A DNA stretch of 64,000 bases. Source: Dehalococcoidia bacterium. GTDB lineage: Bacteria > Chloroflexota > Dehalococcoidia > SpSt-223. Shown here in pieces: positions 18,698-28,355 of the stretch (within the stretch, counting starts at the first letter, position 1; every line of letters begins with the position of its first letter). The position numbers were made by a program, and so were the translations under genes. The notes beneath the pieces were generated by a model. It was not told the DNA's origin. It made no database searches and saw nothing but the letters and a program-made list of their open reading frames with translations. The stretch is taken from NCBI GenBank assembly GCA_026003895.1, contig BPIC01000001.1, forward strand, positions 624,128-688,127, read 5' to 3'.

Positions 18698-21550
18698 ATG
18701 ACCACCGCAGGCCGCGCTGCGACCCCACCGGCCACCGTCGTTGGCCGCCCGACCGCAGCGCGGCCGACACGCTGGCTGCCCCTCCCCGCATTGGCACTCG
18801 CCGTGGCGCTCGCCGTTCGGCCGTTGGGCCTCGTCTCCTTCCCCGCGACTCATGACGGGCTCAACCATCTGCAACGCCAGGTCGTCTTCGACAGCCTGCT
18901 GCGTGGGGGCATGCTGTATCCGCGGTGGTACCCCGACTTTGCTTCCGGCTACGGCTATCCCCTTGGCAACTTTTACCCGCCGCTTGCGCTCTACATCGCC
19001 GAACTCACCCTCGTCGCGGGGGCAGGGCCAGCGTTGGCGCTGAAATTTGCCTTCGCGCTTGCCCTCGGCCTCGCCGCGGGAGGCGCCTATTGCTTCGTCC
19101 GTCGCGTTGTCGGGACGGCGGCGGCCGGCGTCCTTGGCGGGGCGGCCTATCTCGCTGCACCGTACCTCCTCGCGACGGTGTATGACCGCGGGGCGCTGCC
19201 TGAGGCGCTGGCGCTTGGGCTGCTGCCGTGGTCCCTTTGGGCGCTCGATCGCTGGCGCGGCGGGCGGGCTGGGCTGCCGCTCGTCGCTCTTCTCCTCGCT
19301 GCGTTGGTGGCGACCCATACCATCGTTGCGGCGATGGGCTGGGGGCTCGGTGCGATCTGGTGGGCGGCGAACCGGCGCGGGCCGCTCCGTTGGTTGCCCC
19401 TGCCGTTCCTCGCCGCCGCCGGGTTGTCGGCGTTCGTCTGGCTGCCCGCGCTGGTCGAAGCGCCGGCGGCTGCGCTTGACAACTTCGCCCGCCTTGGCAG
19501 CGCCGCTGCGAACGTTGTCCCGCTCCCAGCTCTTATCGATGGCGCTCTGCTCTACGACTACCGTGCGCTCCCCTACCGGCTCGGTCTTGTACAGGCTGTG
19601 CTCGCCGTCGCGGGTCTTGCCGTGTCGCTGCGATCGCCTGCCTCGCGGTCCGCGGTCACTGCGTTCCTGCTCTTTGGGGGGTGTGCAGTTGCTGCCACAA
19701 CGTTGGCCGGGGGGCTTTGGACGCAGCCGGCGCTTCAGGTAGTTCAGTTTCCGTGGCGGTTGCTCGGTCCGGCTGCGCTGTTCGCTGCGCTGCTCGCCGG
19801 GCTTCTCGCCGGCGGCCGGCACGGTCCGGTGGTCGCTACGGCTGGCGCCGCGATCGTGCTTCTGGGTGGTCTCGGCGCCCTCCAGCCTGTCGATCGGGAC
19901 GTCGATGACCGGGTGCTATCGGTTGGCAGCGCGGTGCGCCGCGAGTGGACTGAAGGGACGATCGGCACCACCACTGCAGCGGAGTATCTCCCGGCGGTCG
20001 CGCGGGGCGGCTACGCGCCGGGACCGCTACCGGCGGCAATCAGCCGCGACGCGCCACCGTTGCGGTCGGCCCGACTGGAATCGTGGACGCCGCTTGGCTG
20101 GCGGATCGCCGTCGTGGCGGATGAACCGACGGTGCTACGTGTCCATCAGTTTCTCTTTCCCGGCTGGTCGGCGTGGCTGGATGGCGCACCCGTTCCCGTC
20201 GCCGCCGACGGACCGCTTGGCCTCGTTGCGGTCGCCGTCCCCACAGGGGAGCACCTGGTCGAAGTGCGCTTCGCGACGACGCCAGCGCGCTCGGCAGGCG
20301 CCCTCCTGTCCGCTCTCTCGGCGATCGCGCTTGGCTGGCTGGTCACGCCGGCGGTCGCCGTTGGGGCAGCCGCGCTGGGGCTCGTCCTCGGGATGGCGCT
20401 GTCTACGCTGCCCGTTCCGCGAAACTCGACCCTCGCTCCGGCGGATCTCGGTGGGGTGCGGCTGCTCGGCGGCACGACCGAGCTGCGCGAGGGCCGCGTG
20501 ACGGCGACGCTCGTCTGGCTCGGTACGCGCCCCGGCGGCGAGCGCATCACCGTGCGCTTGCGTGAGGAAGACGGCGGATTGCTTGCCGAATCGACCGCTT
20601 TCCCGATCTGGAACACCGCAACGCGCTGGTCCGCGAATGAAGTGGTTGCCGAACGCCGGGAGCTGGCGCTCCCGGCTGGCCCGCCCGGCCGGGCGGCGGT
20701 CGAGGTCGAAGCCGCCGGACGCCGCGAGCGCGTGGGGACGGTCACGCTGCCGGGTCGGCGCGAACGGGCGCTCGCGCACCTCGCCAATCGGATCGAGGAG
20801 CGCTTCGGCGGGCAGCTTGCACTGACCGGCTGGGAGGTGGCAGGCCTCGACCGCGACGGCGCACTCGTCCCCGGCGGAGCGATCGATCTCGCCCTCGAAT
20901 GGACGGCGCTCCGCAGCGTCGAGGAAGACTACACGGTCTTCGTTCACGTGATCGGCCCGGACGGTCGCCGCTACGGCCAGTCGGACAGCCAGCCGGCGGC
21001 TGGACTCGCTCCAACGACGCTGTTGCTGCCGGGCGAACCGCTGATCGACCGCCGGCGAGTTGCCCTCGCTGCCGATGCCCCGCCGGGCCGCTACCAGCTC
21101 GATGTCGGGCTGTATCGCCTCGCGACCGGCGAGCGGTTACCGGTCGGCAGCGGCACCGTAGTCTCACTGGGGCCGTTCAAGGTCCCGAGCGTTCCGGCGA
21201 CGGTGCCGCCTGTGGACTCCATCGATGCCCAATTCGGATCCATCGTGCTCGCTGGCGGCCGCGTGGAGGGCGGAGCGCTCACGTTGATCTGGCGCGCCGT
21301 CGAGCGACCGCCAGCCGACCTCCGTGTTGCCGTGCATCTGCTCGATGGCGCTGGCCAGCTCGTCGCCCAAGCAGATGGACCGCCCGACGGTGGCCGCTAC
21401 CCGACGAGTCTCTGGTCGCCGGGCGAGACGATCGTCGATCGTCGTTCGCTGCCCGCGGTCCCAGCGCTGCGCGTTGCGGTCTGGCTCTATGACCCGCTGA
21501 GCGGCGCCCGCCTCGGTGAGCCAGTCGTCCTGCCGATTCCGTCGGCGTAA
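18698..21550 (+). CDS. Large polytopic membrane protein (glycosyltransferase-39/6-PTS-related type) with C-terminal beta-sandwich-like repeats
   Basis: THDGLNHLQRQVVFDSLLRGGMLYPRWYPDFASGYGYPLGNFYPPLALY, many TM stretches, repeated C-terminal extracellular modules. Confidence 0.75.
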   Translation: MTTAGRAATPPATVVGRPTAARPTRWLPLPALALAVALAVRPLGLVSFPATHDGLNHLQRQVVFDSLLRGGMLYPRWYPDFASGYGYPLGNFYPPLALYIAELTLVAGAGPALALKFAFALALGLAAGGAYCFVRRVVGTAAAGVLGGAAYLAAPYLLATVYDRGALPEALALGLLPWSLWALDRWRGGRAGLPLVALLLAALVATHTIVAAMGWGLGAIWWAANRRGPLRWLPLPFLAAAGLSAFVWLPALVEAPAAALDNFARLGSAAANVVPLPALIDGALLYDYRALPYRLGLVQAVLAVAGLAVSLRSPASRSAVTAFLLFGGCAVAATTLAGGLWTQPALQVVQFPWRLLGPAALFAALLAGLLAGGRHGPVVATAGAAIVLLGGLGALQPVDRDVDDRVLSVGSAVRREWTEGTIGTTTAAEYLPAVARGGYAPGPLPAAISRDAPPLRSARLESWTPLGWRIAVVADEPTVLRVHQFLFPGWSAWLDGAPVPVAADGPLGLVAVAVPTGEHLVEVRFATTPARSAGALLSALSAIALGWLVTPAVAVGAAALGLVLGMALSTLPVPRNSTLAPADLGGVRLLGGTTELREGRVTATLVWLGTRPGGERITVRLREEDGGLLAESTAFPIWNTATRWSANEVVAERRELALPAGPPGRAAVEVEAAGRRERVGTVTLPGRRERALAHLANRIEERFGGQLALTGWEVAGLDRDGALVPGGAIDLALEWTALRSVEEDYTVFVHVIGPDGRRYGQSDSQPAAGLAPTTLLLPGEPLIDRRRVALAADAPPGRYQLDVGLYRLATGERLPVGSGTVVSLGPFKVPSVPATVPPVDSIDAQFGSIVLAGGRVEGGALTLIWRAVERPPADLRVAVHLLDGAGQLVAQADGPPDGGRYPTSLWSPGETIVDRRSLPAVPALRVAVWLYDPLSGARLGEPVVLPIPSA

Positions 21551-21661
21551 GTCGGCTCCACTGGGGGGTCAATGTTGACTAACTTGACCAACAAGCCGGA
21601 TACTGCCTGCATCAGTTGTATTTGCAACAATCGCGCCGCGCGCGGCGCAGTGGAGACGCAG

Positions 21662-21955
21662 ATGGCAGTTCTGGTTCGGGTGCCGGGCCCGCTCGAGTCG
21701 GTGACCGGTGGCAAGCGAGTCATCGAGGCGGACGGCGCGACAGTAAGCGAAGTGCTGGAGAGACTCGGCGAAGACTATCCCGGCCTGCGCGAGCGGGTCG
21801 TCGCCGAGAACGGCGAGATCCATCGGTTCGTCAACGTCTATCTCAACGACGAAGACATTCGCTTTATCGGCGGGATCGAAACACCCGTCAAGGACGGCGA
21901 CACGCTGGCGATCCTGCCGGCGCTGGCCGGCGGCGCGACCCATGCGATTCGCTAA
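21662..21955 (+). CDS. cysO: CysO-like MoaD/ThiS-family sulfur-carrier protein with C-terminal extension after Gly-Gly (ORF open upstream to ATG 21572)
   Basis: IHRFVNVYLNDEDIRFIGGIETPVKDGDTLAILPALAGG-ATHAIR closely resembles mycobacterial CysO; overlaps cysM. Confidence 0.85.
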   Translation: MAVLVRVPGPLESVTGGKRVIEADGATVSEVLERLGEDYPGLRERVVAENGEIHRFVNVYLNDEDIRFIGGIETPVKDGDTLAILPALAGGATHAIR

Positions 21956-22880
21956 CGTCGTCGAGGCGGTCGGGCACACGCCACTTGTTGAGTTGCCCAC
22001 GCTCGCGCCCAAGCCAGGCGTCCGGTTGTTCGCCAAGCTCGAAGGCGCGAATCCCGCCGGCTCGGTGAAGGACCGCGTCGCCCGCGCGATGATCCTCGAC
22101 GCCGAGGCGAGCGGCGCCCTGACGAAGGAGAAGATCATCCTCGAGCCGACGAGCGGCAATACCGGGCTAGCGCTCGCCTTGCTCGGCCGGCGGCTCGGCT
22201 ACCGCGTCGCGGTCGTCTTGCCCGACAACGTCGGACCGGAGCGTCAGCAAGCGCTGCAGGCGTTTGGCGCAGAGATCATTCCCTCGGAAGGGCGCTATGG
22301 CTCGAACGGCGCCATCGTCAAAGCGCAGGAGATTGCCGCCCGCGACGACCGCTATTTCATGCCGTTCCAATATGCTAACCCCGCGAATCCACGGGCCCAC
22401 TATGAAACGACCGGCCCCGAGATCTTGGCCGATCTGGACGGTGAGGTCGACGTCTTCGTCGCAGGGCTGGGGACGGGCGGCACGTTGATGGGCGTTGGCC
22501 GGCGCCTGCGCGAGGCGAACCCGAAGGTCAAGGTGGTCGCGGTCGAGCCGCATCCTGGGGAGCAGGTGCAAGGACTGCGCTCCCTTGCGGACGGGTACAT
22601 CCCGCCGATCCTCGACCTCGCCCAACTCGATGCGAAGTTCGTGGTTCGTTCGGCCGATGCCTTCCAAGGTGCCCGGCTCTTGCTCGAAAGCGAAGGGATC
22701 TTTTCCGGTGTCTCGGGTGGCGCGGTGCTCCAAGGGGCGCTGCGCGCCGCGAGCCGCATCGAGCGCGGGAATGTCGTGGCGCTCCTCGCCGACGCCGGCT
22801 GGAAGTATCTTTCGGCAGCCTTCTGGACGGCGCCTCGCGATCAGTTCGAGCGGCTGAGCGAGGGCCAGCTCTGGTGGTGA
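21942..22880 (+). CDS. cysM: CysM-type cysteine synthase (sulfur-carrier-dependent, O-phosphoserine type by similarity)
   Basis: GANPAGSVKDRVA (PLP Lys), EPTSGNTGLALA, GLGTGGTLMGVGR, C-terminal AGWKYLSAAF...EGQLWW as in actinobacterial CysM. Confidence 0.9.
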   Translation: MRFANVVEAVGHTPLVELPTLAPKPGVRLFAKLEGANPAGSVKDRVARAMILDAEASGALTKEKIILEPTSGNTGLALALLGRRLGYRVAVVLPDNVGPERQQALQAFGAEIIPSEGRYGSNGAIVKAQEIAARDDRYFMPFQYANPANPRAHYETTGPEILADLDGEVDVFVAGLGTGGTLMGVGRRLREANPKVKVVAVEPHPGEQVQGLRSLADGYIPPILDLAQLDAKFVVRSADAFQGARLLLESEGIFSGVSGGAVLQGALRAASRIERGNVVALLADAGWKYLSAAFWTAPRDQFERLSEGQLWW

Positions 22881-23677
22881 TCCCCCTGTATCAGATTGAC
22901 GCGTTCACCGACCGGCCGCTGCGCGGCAACCCAGCGGCTGTCTGTGTGTTGCCTCGGCCGGTCGACGAGGACTGGATGCAGGCGCTCGCTACCGAGATGA
23001 ACCTCTCCGAGACCGCGTTTCTTTGGCCGGAAGGCGAGGGATGGCGGCTGCGCTGGTTTACGCCCACGGTCGAAGTCGATCTGTGCGGCCACGCGACGCT
23101 CGCCAGCGCTTACGCGCTCTGGCATTTTGGTCACTTGGCGCGCGGCCTCCCGGCGCGCTTCTTCACGAACAGCGGGCTGCTCACTGCCGTTGAAGAGCAG
23201 GACTGGATCGTGCTCGACTTTCCTGCGCTGCCCGCGACGCCGGCTGAGCCGCCGGCCGAGTTGGTGGCGGCATTGGGCGTCCGGCCGGTCGCCGCGGGGC
23301 GATCCCGTTTCGACTGGCTGATCGAGGTGGAGCACGAGGACGAGGTGCGCGCGTGCGCACCGGACTTCGCCCGGCTGCGCCGCATCGAGATGCGTGGCGT
23401 GGTGCTGACGGCACGAGGACAGGAGTCCGACATCGTCTCGCGATTCTTCGGGCCGGCTGCGGGCGTTGATGAGGACCCAGTCACGGGCTCGGCCCATTGC
23501 ACGCTTGGTCCGTGGTGGGCCGAACGGCTCGGCAAGCACGATCTGCTTGCCTACCAAGCGTCGCGGCGCGGCGGCACACTCCGCGTTCGGGTGGGCGGCG
23601 AGCGGGTCCACCTGCTCGGGAAGGCGGCGACGGTGTTCATAGCGACGCTGGATCGGCTGGCTGGCCCCTATACTTAG
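22874..23677 (+). CDS. PhzF-family isomerase
   Basis: YQIDAFTDRPLRGNPAAVCVL, MNLSETAFLWP, CGHATLASA, DPVTGSAHC. Confidence 0.93.
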   Translation: MVIPLYQIDAFTDRPLRGNPAAVCVLPRPVDEDWMQALATEMNLSETAFLWPEGEGWRLRWFTPTVEVDLCGHATLASAYALWHFGHLARGLPARFFTNSGLLTAVEEQDWIVLDFPALPATPAEPPAELVAALGVRPVAAGRSRFDWLIEVEHEDEVRACAPDFARLRRIEMRGVVLTARGQESDIVSRFFGPAAGVDEDPVTGSAHCTLGPWWAERLGKHDLLAYQASRRGGTLRVRVGGERVHLLGKAATVFIATLDRLAGPYT

Positions 23678-23680
23678 GCC

Positions 23681-24226
23681 ATGGCGGTCGGGACGGCGCT
23701 GCGCATCGTCCGGTTCAACAAGAGCGACCTCGAGGACGAGCGGAAGCAGCTGGTCGACACCTACTTCGCCGCCTACCGGCGTTTCCCCGAGTATGCCTAC
23801 AGCGATCGCCGCGAGGTCGAGGAGTATCTGCACTGGCTCTTCCGTGGCGATAAGAGGGGGTTCTTCGTCGCCCGGGCCGGCAAGACGATCGCCGCGTGGA
23901 TGTCCGTCCACGATTCTTGGCGCGGTTGGCGGGGGGATCAGCGCGAAGCCCAGGGTGAGCTGCAGGAGCTCGTCGTTGCTGAGGAGTTTCAGGGCCAAGG
24001 CCTCGGCCGGCGGCTGCTCGCGCTCGCCATCCGTCACGTTGCCTTCGCGAAGCGGCGCAGCATCGGCCTGTACGTTGGCGAGGGAAACGAGCCAGCGAAA
24101 CGGCTCTACGAGCGCTACGGCTTTGTCGTCGAATCACAGTGGAGCATTTGGCTCCGGATGCGGCGGCCGATCGACCCAGTCGTCGATCAGGATTTGGAGC
24201 ACGTCCCGAACGACCCCAAGGTCTGA
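23681..24226 (+). CDS. GNAT-family N-acetyltransferase
   Basis: ELVVAEEFQGQGLGRRLLALAIRHV, GNEPAKRLYERYGFVVE. Confidence 0.88.
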   Translation: MAVGTALRIVRFNKSDLEDERKQLVDTYFAAYRRFPEYAYSDRREVEEYLHWLFRGDKRGFFVARAGKTIAAWMSVHDSWRGWRGDQREAQGELQELVVAEEFQGQGLGRRLLALAIRHVAFAKRRSIGLYVGEGNEPAKRLYERYGFVVESQWSIWLRMRRPIDPVVDQDLEHVPNDPKV

Positions 24227-25216
24227 CAGGCGCACCGTTTCGCGGTCGCTGTGGGCCGTGCCGAGCTCGCCGGCGCCGAAGACGACCGACGGGATCCCCT
24301 TCATGATCAGGTTGTGCGCATCGGTCCAACTGGCCATGCCGCCGAGGCGCGCCGGGCGACCGGTGCGCTCGACTGCGGCCGCGAGACGGCGGACAATCTC
24401 GGCGTCGGCGTGGAGTTCGAAGCCTGGCGACTCGTCGAGGATGGTGAGGCTGCCGCCGAAGCGCTCGACGACCGCGAGCACCGCGGCGCGCGCCTCGCCG
24501 AGATCGATGCCCGGCCAAATGCCAAGGTCGAAACGCGCGGTGCAGAACGGAGGTACCACGCCGACCTCGTATCCGCCGGCGATCGTGCCGAGCGTTGTCC
24601 AAGGCCGACCGAGCAGCGGGTGTTCGACGGTGAACGGCGGCAACGCGCAGATCTCGCGGTAGCAGTCGACGGCTGCGAGGATGGCGTTGTACCCGAACTG
24701 CGGCACGGTGCCGTGCGCGGGCCGCCCGACGATGCGCAGCTCGCATTCGAGAAACCCGCCTTGCGCCGGGCAGATGGCCAGATCGGTTGGTTCGAGCACA
24801 ACGGCTGCTGCCGCCCGCGGCACGAGCGCTTGCGAGCCGCGGCCGAGCCGCTCCTCGTCCGCCGTGATCGCGACCTCGCATGGTCCGCGACTCGCCTCAA
24901 GCGCGGCGATCAGCGCGGCAATCTGCCCTTTGGTGTCGTTCACTGCACGGCCGATCAACACCTCGCCTTCGCGCCGCAACGTGAAGGGGTCGGGGTGGTC
25001 GTAGGGCGGAAAGGCGTCGGCGTGGCTACAGAGCAGCGGGCCGCCCTCGCCCCGGCACGCGAGGACGTTATACCGGCCCGGGATCACTTCCTGAAGCTCG
25101 ACTCGCAGTCCTATGCGTTCGAGCGCCCGGGCGATGAAGCGCTGGACCTCAGTTTCATCATCGTGGGATGGAAAGGCGATCAATTCGGCGGTGAGCGCCG
25201 CAAGATCGATGCTCAT
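24134..25216 (-). CDS. M20-family metallopeptidase (DapE/ArgE/LysK-like)
   Basis: LLCSHADAFPPYDHPDPF, GRAVNDTKGQIAALIAAL, ITADEERLGRGSQAL; start MSIDLAAL at 25216. Confidence 0.88.
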   Translation of the reverse strand: MSIDLAALTAELIAFPSHDDETEVQRFIARALERIGLRVELQEVIPGRYNVLACRGEGGPLLCSHADAFPPYDHPDPFTLRREGEVLIGRAVNDTKGQIAALIAALEASRGPCEVAITADEERLGRGSQALVPRAAAAVVLEPTDLAICPAQGGFLECELRIVGRPAHGTVPQFGYNAILAAVDCYREICALPPFTVEHPLLGRPWTTLGTIAGGYEVGVVPPFCTARFDLGIWPGIDLGEARAAVLAVVERFGGSLTILDESPGFELHADAEIVRRLAAAVERTGRPARLGGMASWTDAHNLIMKGIPSVVFGAGELGTAHSDRETVRLSDLGVVRDVLQILIDDWVDRPPHPEPNAPL

Positions 25217-26415
25217 TTCGCGGCAGCGAGCCGCCACGCTTCCGAGTTGATGAGGTCGCTGAGCGCTGCACCCAGCTTCTCCGGATCGTGGCGGATCACC
25301 GTCAAGCTCTTGTGCACATCGCGGCCTTCGCGGTCGATGAACAGCTCTTCGCGCATGTCTGTCATCAGGTCGGCCTCGACGAGAAATGCCCCTTCGATCA
25401 GCATGAACTTGTCGGCGGAGTTGGCAAACGTGACCCGGCTGAGCGCCGCCGCGTTCGGGTCGAAGACGACTTGGGACTGCTTTTTGTCGAGGTAGGCGGC
25501 GAGGAGCTTCTCATTCGGCGGTCGCTTGTTGACGAGGATGTAATCGACTTGGATTTTGGCCAGCGACTGAATCGCGTGGACGTGGTCCGCGACCGTGAAC
25601 CCGCTCGTCTTGCCGGCCTGGGTCATGATGTTGCAGACAAACACTTTCTTCGCATTACTGCGCCGCACCGCTTCGGCGATGTCCGGAACGAGCAGCGGCG
25701 GTATCACCGAGCCGAAGAGGTCGCCCGGACCGATCACGAGAATGTCTGCTTTCGTGATCACGTCGACGGCCTCAGCGTTCGCTTCCGGGACGCCACCGCC
25801 GGCGCGCTGCACCTCGACGCGCCGAACGGGCTCGCCGCTGGTGCGCTGAAGGATGGCGGTCTCGCTTTCGAGCCGCTGCCCATCGACGGTGGTGGCGGTG
25901 ACGACCACCTCATCGTCGCTGGCGCGGAGCACTCGGTCGCGCAGCAAGCCCAGTTCGGAGCGGGTTCGCGCTGGTCCCTGACCGAGCGTGATTCCCCAGA
26001 GATTGGCCGTCAGGTTCTTCAGGCCGCGCAGCGCGATCGACAGCCCCGGGCCACCACCGATGCAAACGATGACTGGCGCGTTGCGGAGCGCCTTCTCGCG
26101 GTAGAGGATGTCGACGAGCCGCTCATCGCCGGTGGTAGCGAGAAACGGTTGAAGAAGCGAGCGGTTCAGTCGAATGATGGCAAAGGCAGTGAGAGCGAGG
26201 CCTGCACCAATGAAGAGGACGCCGCGAATCCAGCGGTCGATGAACTGAAGCGTCAGCCAATAGAACACTTCGGGCAGAGGCGCTTGGCGATAGATGGTGA
26301 CCAACAGGTAGCCAATCCCGATGCTGACCATCGCGATACCGACGAGAAGGGCGAGCACCCATCGCTTCACCCCCATCCCGACGAAGAACCAGCGCAGGTC
26401 CGGACGCATGGCCAT
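25213..26415 (-). CDS. YvcK/GlmR (CofD-like) family protein with N-terminal TM region, lacking part of the core domain
   Basis: N-terminal TM segments, VCIGGGPGLSIALRGLKNLTANL, ILVIGPGDLFGSVIPPLLVPDIAEAV, TQAGKTSGFTVADHV. Confidence 0.82.
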   Translation of the reverse strand: MAMRPDLRWFFVGMGVKRWVLALLVGIAMVSIGIGYLLVTIYRQAPLPEVFYWLTLQFIDRWIRGVLFIGAGLALTAFAIIRLNRSLLQPFLATTGDERLVDILYREKALRNAPVIVCIGGGPGLSIALRGLKNLTANLWGITLGQGPARTRSELGLLRDRVLRASDDEVVVTATTVDGQRLESETAILQRTSGEPVRRVEVQRAGGGVPEANAEAVDVITKADILVIGPGDLFGSVIPPLLVPDIAEAVRRSNAKKVFVCNIMTQAGKTSGFTVADHVHAIQSLAKIQVDYILVNKRPPNEKLLAAYLDKKQSQVVFDPNAAALSRVTFANSADKFMLIEGAFLVEADLMTDMREELFIDREGRDVHKSLTVIRHDPEKLGAALSDLINSEAWRLAAAK

Positions 26416-26420
26416 CAGCG

Positions 26421-28271
26421 CTACTCGACCGTCACACTCTTCGCGAGGTTCCGTGGCTGATCAATGTCGCAGCCTCGTGCGACACCACAATGGTAGGCGA
26501 GAAGCTGCAAAGCGACGACATTTGGCACCGGCGCGAGCAAGTCATTCACCCGAGGGACGACAAGCGAATCGGCGAGCATCCCGCGAAGCTCGGTGTCATC
26601 GTCGGCGATCAATCCAGTCACCCACGCTTTACGCGCCAGCACCTCCTGAACGTTCGAAACCATCTTCTCGTAAATCTCGCTCTGCGTGGCGATGGCGATC
26701 ACCGGTGTGCCGGGGGAAAGCAGGGCCAGCGTGCCGTGCTTCAACTCGCCGGCGGCGTAGGCCTCCGAGTGGATATAGCTGATCTCTTTCAGTTTGAGGC
26801 TGCCTTCGCGGGCGATCGGCTCATCGAGATTGCGGCCGATGAAATAGACATCCTCGTGTTCAGCAAGGCGTTCCGCAAACGCCTTGATGGCATCCGCGCG
26901 GGCGAGAACGCGCTCGACGGCATCGCCAAGCTGCCGGAGCCCTTGCCCGACCTGATAAAGCAGCTTATCGTGCTGATGCGGCCGGTACTGCGCCAAATAC
27001 ATCAATAACAGATGATTGGCGACCACCTGAGCGGTGAACGCCTTGGTGGAGGCGACGGCAATTTCTGGCCCGGCGCGGGTGAGCAACACGTGATCGGCGA
27101 TTCGACTGAGCGTGCTGCCGACGACATTGGTGATGGCAACGACGGTGGCGCCGCGCTCCTGAACGCCACGGACGGCGCTTACCGTGTCGGCTGTCTCGCC
27201 CGACTGCGAGATGGCGACGACCAGATCGTCTGGTCCAACGACGGGTTGGCGGTAGCGAAACTCGGAGGCGACCTCGACCTGAACCGGCACGTTCAGCACC
27301 GGCTCGAACAAGTACTGGCCGACAAGGCCGGCGTGGAAGGCGGTGCCGCACCCGAGGAACAGCACGCGCCGGGCCCGCCGGATCACGCTCGGCGGCAGCG
27401 CGAACTCTTCGAGGAGGACGCGACCGTCGTCGAGGAGCCGGTCACGCAGTGTGTCACGAATGGCGCGCGGCTGCTCCTCGATCTCCTTCAGCATGAAATG
27501 GGGGTAGCCGCCGCGCTCGGCGATATCGGCGGGCCAATCCACGCTCAGCACGCGTTCGCTCGCTGGCCGGCGCCGCCCAATCACAGGCTCGGCCCGGAAC
27601 AGGTCGACGTAGACGTTCTTCGGCGTCAGGACCGCCATCTCGCCGTCTTCGAGAATGACCACGCGCTTGGTGAAGCGCAGGAGCGACGAAATGTCCGAGG
27701 CGACGAACAGTTCGTCGGCGCCGATTCCCACCACCAGCGGCGGCGTGTCGAGCTTGGCGGCGATCAACATGCCGGGGTGAAGGCGCGAGGCGACGACGAG
27801 GGCGAACGCGCCGGTCACCTGGCTCAGAGCGGCTTTGACGGCGGCTTCAAAGCTGCCGTCGTAGTTGAGCGCGACCAAATGAGCGAACAGCTCCGTGTCG
27901 GTCTGGGAGCGAATCACGCAGCCTTGGGCGCGCAGCCGCTCGCGCAACTCGTTTGAGTTCTCGAAGATACCGTTGTGGACGACCGCGAAGTCCCCGGCGC
28001 TGTCGGTGTGGGGGTGGGCGTTGACATCGCTCGGCTCACCATGGGTGGCCCAGCGGGTGTGGCCGATGCCCGTCGTGCCGGTGATTGTCGTGCCATCGAG
28101 CCGCGCTGCGAGGTCGCCCACCTTGCCAGCGCACTTCACCACATGCATCGACGTGCCGTTCACCACCGCGACGCCTGCCGAGTCGTAGCCCCGGTAGGTC
28201 AAGCTGGTGAGGCCGGCCATCAAAATGGGAAGGGCGTCGTTCTTGCCGACGTAGCCGACTATGCCGCACAC
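26421..28271 (-). CDS. glmS: Glutamine--fructose-6-phosphate aminotransferase (isomerizing)
   Basis: N-terminal MCGIVGYVG, RWATHGEPSDVNAHPH, two SIS domains, C-terminal DQPRNLAKSVTVE. Confidence 0.97.
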   Translation of the reverse strand: MCGIVGYVGKNDALPILMAGLTSLTYRGYDSAGVAVVNGTSMHVVKCAGKVGDLAARLDGTTITGTTGIGHTRWATHGEPSDVNAHPHTDSAGDFAVVHNGIFENSNELRERLRAQGCVIRSQTDTELFAHLVALNYDGSFEAAVKAALSQVTGAFALVVASRLHPGMLIAAKLDTPPLVVGIGADELFVASDISSLLRFTKRVVILEDGEMAVLTPKNVYVDLFRAEPVIGRRRPASERVLSVDWPADIAERGGYPHFMLKEIEEQPRAIRDTLRDRLLDDGRVLLEEFALPPSVIRRARRVLFLGCGTAFHAGLVGQYLFEPVLNVPVQVEVASEFRYRQPVVGPDDLVVAISQSGETADTVSAVRGVQERGATVVAITNVVGSTLSRIADHVLLTRAGPEIAVASTKAFTAQVVANHLLLMYLAQYRPHQHDKLLYQVGQGLRQLGDAVERVLARADAIKAFAERLAEHEDVYFIGRNLDEPIAREGSLKLKEISYIHSEAYAAGELKHGTLALLSPGTPVIAIATQSEIYEKMVSNVQEVLARKAWVTGLIADDDTELRGMLADSLVVPRVNDLLAPVPNVVALQLLAYHCGVARGCDIDQPRNLAKSVTVE

Positions 28272-28337
28272 GGGCGTTCCTTCGGGCGGTCATCCCTCCG
28301 GGCGCACAGAAAGGTCGCCCCCTGTGCCCGGAAGCGC

Positions 28338-28355
28338 GCGATCCGGCCGGATCGC
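28338..28355. promoter_or_regulatory. 18-bp perfect palindrome GCGATCCGGCCGGATCGC in the ugd-glmS gap (glmS leader)
   Basis: Direct reading; lies upstream of glmS and outside both CDS. Confidence 0.4.
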
